A stretch of DNA of 8,180 nucleotides from Methanomassiliicoccaceae archaeon (GTDB taxonomy: Archaea > Thermoplasmatota > Thermoplasmata > Methanomassiliicoccales > Methanomethylophilaceae): assembly GCA_009780795.1 (NCBI GenBank), contig WQZJ01000051.1, forward strand, positions 1 through 8,180, read 5' to 3'. Position numbers and translations under genes: made by a program. The notes under the pieces were generated by a model, which saw only the letters and a list, made by a program, of their open reading frames with translations, ran no database searches and was not told the DNA's origin. Shown here one piece after another: positions 6,295 through 8,180 of this stretch (positions are counted from its first letter, which is position 1; the number at the start of each line of letters is the position of its first letter).

Positions 6295-6336
6295 ACAATG
6301 TATAAAACCGGCGAGAGACGCGGGGAAGAGAGGAAT

Positions 6337-6984
6337 ATGAAAAAAAGAGTGATCAGTAAAGAGGAGTTAAGGGGCAGGCTGCTGAAGATATTCGGGCTTG
6401 ACGAACCGATCCTCATATCAGAGATAATTGACGTCTGGAAGGAATATTCGCGTCCGAGGGTCTATCAGCTGCTGAATGAGATGCAGGACGACGGCAGTAT
6501 AGCCAAGGGCGACCCCGGTATCTATTACATCCCGACCACGACACCCAACGGGGAACGTTCCGTGCTCAGCCGCGAGAGTGTCATAGAGAAGCGATTCATA
6601 TGCCATGAGGGCGACATATTCGGATATTATTCCGGCCCCACGCTTCTGAATCGGTTAGGTCTGACGACAGAGGCCCCGGAGGAGACGGAATTGGTGACGT
6701 CCAACGCATCGGCGAAGATCAGGAGGATCAAGGTATGCGATCTTGAGATAGTCGTACGCAGGTCGAAGGTCCCGATAAACAAGAAGAACGCATATGCGCT
6801 CATGCTTCTTGAGGTGTTCACGGAACTCCAGCGGTCGCTCGAAGGGGATGAGATGGAGATCATTAAGAACTTCGTGAGTTTCAGGAACGTCAAGGAGGAT
6901 GATATCCTTCGCAATTCCAGGTACTTTCCGTTGTGCACGCTCAAGGTCATTCTGGAGACCGGGCTGAAGAATATATTCGAGTGA
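6337..6984 (+). CDS. AbiEi/DUF6088-like winged-helix antitoxin-family protein, solitary
   Basis: The protein has 215 residues from the ATG at 6337. An N-terminal winged-helix region spans about 10-66 (SRPRVYQLLNEMQDDGSIAKGDPGIYY). The middle carries GYYSGPTLLNRLGLTT at 96-111 and ETELVTSNASAKIRRI at 116-131, which I recognise as the pattern of AbiEi-type antitoxins (DUF6088 and relatives). In type IV systems AbiEi neutralises the AbiEii nucleotidyltransferase toxin and represses its own promoter. No such toxin gene follows: the next gene, rpe, is on the other strand and its stop abuts this one. It may be an orphan antitoxin, a remnant, or a stand-alone regulator. I chose 6337 over the in-frame ATG at 6298 because GAGAGGA lies just before it and MKKRVISKEE is a more natural start. 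Its upstream DNA is unusually AT-rich, which hints at transfer, but the coding part resembles its neighbours. Family call is from pattern memory. Confidence 0.75.
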   Translation: MKKRVISKEELRGRLLKIFGLDEPILISEIIDVWKEYSRPRVYQLLNEMQDDGSIAKGDPGIYYIPTTTPNGERSVLSRESVIEKRFICHEGDIFGYYSGPTLLNRLGLTTEAPEETELVTSNASAKIRRIKVCDLEIVVRRSKVPINKKNAYALMLLEVFTELQRSLEGDEMEIIKNFVSFRNVKEDDILRNSRYFPLCTLKVILETGLKNIFE

Positions 6985-7641
6985 TCACTCGCTGTCGAAC
7001 TCCTTCCACAAGCTGATCTCACTGCCCATGTCGGGCAGTGAGAACAATGAGCTTCCGGCCGCCAGAACGGTTGCGCCGGCCTTGACGCATTTCCTTCCGG
7101 TCTCGCGGTTTATGCCTCCGTCTATGACTATCTCGACATCGAGGCCGTTATCGTCTATGAATCGTCTCGCCTCCGTTATCTTCGGTACGCATTCCTCCCT
7201 GAACGCCTGTCCTCCGAAACCAGGCTGCACGGTCATTATCAGTATGAGGTCCACCTTTCCCATGAATTTCCTGACCTTGGAGAACGGCGTCCGCGGGTTC
7301 AGCGTTATGCCCGGCGACCTTCCCAGATCCCTTATCTTATCAATGGCCTTCATCGTGTTCCCTCTGGATTCGGTGTGAACCGTTATCATATCGGCGCCGG
7401 CCTTCGAGAAATCCTCGACGTAGCGTATCGGGTCCTCTATCATCAGGTGCACATCGAACGGTAACCCGGACAATGGCCTGAGAGCCTTCACGACGGACGG
7501 ACCGATGGTGATGTTGGGAACGAACATCCCGTCCATGACATCTATGTGCACCCAGTCGGCGCCGGCGTCCTCCACTCTTCTTAACTCCTCTCCGAGACGC
7601 GAAAAATCGGCCGACAGCATGGAAGGGGATACCTTCGTCAT
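6985..7641 (-). CDS. rpe: Ribulose-phosphate 3-epimerase
   Basis: This cytoplasmic TIM-barrel enzyme interconverts ribulose 5-phosphate and xylulose 5-phosphate in the non-oxidative pentose phosphate pathway. It has 218 residues, full length for the family. Signature segments in order are SPSMLSADF at 5-13, VHIDVMDGMFVPN at 31-43, FDVHLMI at 62-68, the phosphate-loop segment QPGFGGQ at 139-145 and VIDGGI at 172-177. The expected metal ligands H32, D34, H65 and D174 are all present, with D34 and D174 as the catalytic pair. The ATG at 7641 has AGGGA just before it and a TATA-like GGTTAAATTC 26 bases upstream, so a leaderless message is possible. It is convergent with the AbiEi-like gene, stop to stop, and divergent from the zinc-finger gene. 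It implies xylulose 5-phosphate chemistry (transketolase) elsewhere in the genome. Confidence 0.97.
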   Translation of the reverse strand: MTKVSPSMLSADFSRLGEELRRVEDAGADWVHIDVMDGMFVPNITIGPSVVKALRPLSGLPFDVHLMIEDPIRYVEDFSKAGADMITVHTESRGNTMKAIDKIRDLGRSPGITLNPRTPFSKVRKFMGKVDLILIMTVQPGFGGQAFREECVPKITEARRFIDDNGLDVEIVIDGGINRETGRKCVKAGATVLAAGSSLFSLPDMGSEISLWKEFDSE

Positions 7642-7662
7642 GTCCCTGCGTATGACTTCATT

Positions 7663-7672
7663 GAATTTAACC
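7663..7672 (-). promoter_or_regulatory. TATA-like box for rpe
   Basis: The minus strand reads GGTTAAATTC, with TTAAATT centred 26 bases upstream of the rpe ATG at 7641. That spacing predicts transcription starting at or next to the start codon. The match is weak in sequence but well placed. Confidence 0.4.
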
Positions 7673-7716
7673 TAGAGAGGTTCAGGTCTGCATTCGGAAG
7701 CCTGGCGCCGTAATAG

Positions 7717-7726
7717 TTAATATATT
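7717..7726 (+). promoter_or_regulatory. TATA-like box for the zinc-finger/tRNase Z pair
   Basis: TTAATATATT is centred about 26 bases before the ATG at 7748, again the spacing for a leaderless transcript. A GGAG two bases before the ATG region would be too close to act well. This is probably the promoter for both the 68-residue gene and the tRNase Z gene behind it. Confidence 0.55.
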
Positions 7727-7747
7727 GTTACGTTATGATTCGGAGTC

Positions 7748-7954
7748 ATGGCAGAAAGTAGCGGAACAAAGAAATGCGATGTGTCCGGGTGCTCCAAGGA
7801 TGCGGAGAGATCGATCAGCGTGAAGCAGGTCAAAGGCTCCGCGCTCTCCCTCAGGCCGGAGTGCACCAGGTCCGCGCATCTTTGTAAGGATCATTACAGA
7901 GAGTTCAAGAAAGAGACGAAAAAGGACAGAAAGCTCGAACAGTTAGGGTATTGA
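7748..7954 (+). CDS. Small zinc-finger-like hypothetical protein, 68 residues
   Basis: I do not recognise a named family. Cysteines C10 and C15 (CDVSGC) and a later C46/H49 (HLCKDHYREFKK) make a plausible CxxxxC...CxxH zinc site; C39 is an extra cysteine. The tail from about 50 is highly charged and lysine-rich (KKETKKDRKLEQLGY), which would suit nucleic acid contact. The pattern 'CD..C...A......HLC..H...F.K' resembles the N-terminal finger of the TtuA/Ncs6 protein in this same window (CDICASEAV...HLCSEHFMRF). The ATG at 7748 has a well-placed TATA box, and the stop lies 2 bases before the tRNase Z start, so the two are almost certainly co-transcribed. A tRNA- or RNA-linked role is inference from resemblance and neighbourhood. 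Confidence 0.75.
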   Translation: MAESSGTKKCDVSGCSKDAERSISVKQVKGSALSLRPECTRSAHLCKDHYREFKKETKKDRKLEQLGY

Positions 7955-7956
7955 CC

Positions 7957-8180
7957 ATGGTGGACATCCTCTTCGCGGGCACAGGCGCCAGCGTCCCGTC
8001 CAGGGAACGTTCGCTGCCTTGCGTCGCGGTCAGGATGAACCGTGATATCATCCTCTTCGACTGCGGAGAGGGATCTCAACGACAGCTGATGGTCTCGCCG
8101 TTCTCGTTCATGAGAGTGAAAGCGATATTCGTGTCGCATCTTCACGGTGACCATTTTTTGGGGATACCGGGGCTGTTGCA
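7957..8180 (+). CDS. rnz: tRNase Z (RNase Z), 3' end cut by window edge
   Basis: This zinc-dependent metallo-beta-lactamase-fold endonuclease cuts the 3' trailer from tRNA precursors. Only the first 74 codons are inside the window and the frame stays open to the last base. The start MVDILFAGTGASVPSRERSLPCVAV, then ILFDCGEGSQRQL (32-44), is the family N-terminus. The zinc-binding HxHxDH motif is HLHGDH at 61-66, followed by FLGIPGLL, the usual substrate-side segment. The ATG at 7957 lies two bases after the stop of the small zinc-finger gene. No strong Shine-Dalgarno is visible (AGGGT about 8 bases upstream), so translation may depend on coupling to the upstream gene. The alternative GTG at 7960 would drop one residue. 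The family is confident; the exocut and flexible-arm regions cannot be judged because they lie outside. Confidence 0.93.
   Translation, partial: MVDILFAGTGASVPSRERSLPCVAVRMNRDIILFDCGEGSQRQLMVSPFSFMRVKAIFVSHLHGDHFLGIPGLL

Larger units (their letters stand above)
5970..6336. other. Intergenic region of 367 bases between divergent genes
   Basis: No convincing gene lies here. The left part (to about 6090) is of mixed composition and ends in a strong composite hairpin. From about 6091 to 6300 it is very AT-rich, clearly unlike the flanking genes. It holds TATA-like boxes on both strands, a run of seven T (6156-6162 region) and an imperfect direct repeat around one TATA box. I looked for tRNA features (T-arm, anticodon loop with U33) and found none. 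A five-codon ORF (MCVHY) at 6254-6271 is probably chance. Confidence 0.7.

Noticed and set aside
1..8180. CRISPR arrays, insertion sequences or attachment sites
   Set aside because: No regularly spaced repeats, transposase-like frames or flanking duplications were seen by eye.

Overview
This window looks like the chromosome of an archaeon. Its FEN1-type flap endonuclease, archaeal/eukaryal-type isoleucyl-tRNA synthetase (YTTGSIHLGT signature), TtuA/Ncs6-type tRNA thiolase with extra zinc fingers and tRNase Z are all archaeal in style. Several starts have A/T-rich TATA-like boxes about 25 bases upstream. Coding DNA is moderately GC-rich, with frequent ATA and AGG codons. The overall feel suggests Thermoplasmatota, possibly Methanomassiliicoccales, but that placement is inference from protein style and not from a marker gene.

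Layout, left to right. (1) The 3' part of a BioB/LipA-like radical SAM gene on the plus strand; its start lies before the window. It runs tail-to-tail into (2) a minus-strand TtuA/Ncs6 tRNA sulfurtransferase gene and overlaps it by 14 bases. Going upstream on the minus strand come (3) ileS, (4) fen1 and (5) a small two-helix membrane protein. The ileS-ttuA junction holds two perfect hairpins in tandem: a terminator-like one directly after the ileS stop and another that contains the ttuA GTG start. (6) Positions 5970-6336 form a non-coding, increasingly AT-rich region with a strong composite hairpin, several TATA-like boxes on both strands and a direct repeat flanking one box. (7) A plus-strand gene for a solitary AbiEi/DUF6088-like winged-helix protein follows, with no recognisable toxin partner. 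Its stop abuts the stop of (8) minus-strand rpe. Divergent from rpe are (9) a 68-residue zinc-finger-like protein and, two bases after it, (10) the 5' part of a tRNase Z gene cut by the window end.

How they fit together. Three of the recognisable genes act on tRNA: TtuA thiolates it, IleRS charges it and tRNase Z matures its 3' end. The small zinc-finger protein resembles the N-terminal finger of TtuA. FEN1 serves replication and repair, and Rpe serves pentose phosphate metabolism. Most of the window is ordinary housekeeping. The accessory-looking part is the AT-rich intergenic region with the solitary AbiEi-like gene. I see no CRISPR array, insertion sequence, tRNA or rRNA. I do not find strong evidence for a wholly new multi-gene system; the best leads are the orphan AbiEi-like regulator with its putative operator, the structured element at 6045-6090, and the hairpins between ileS and ttuA.
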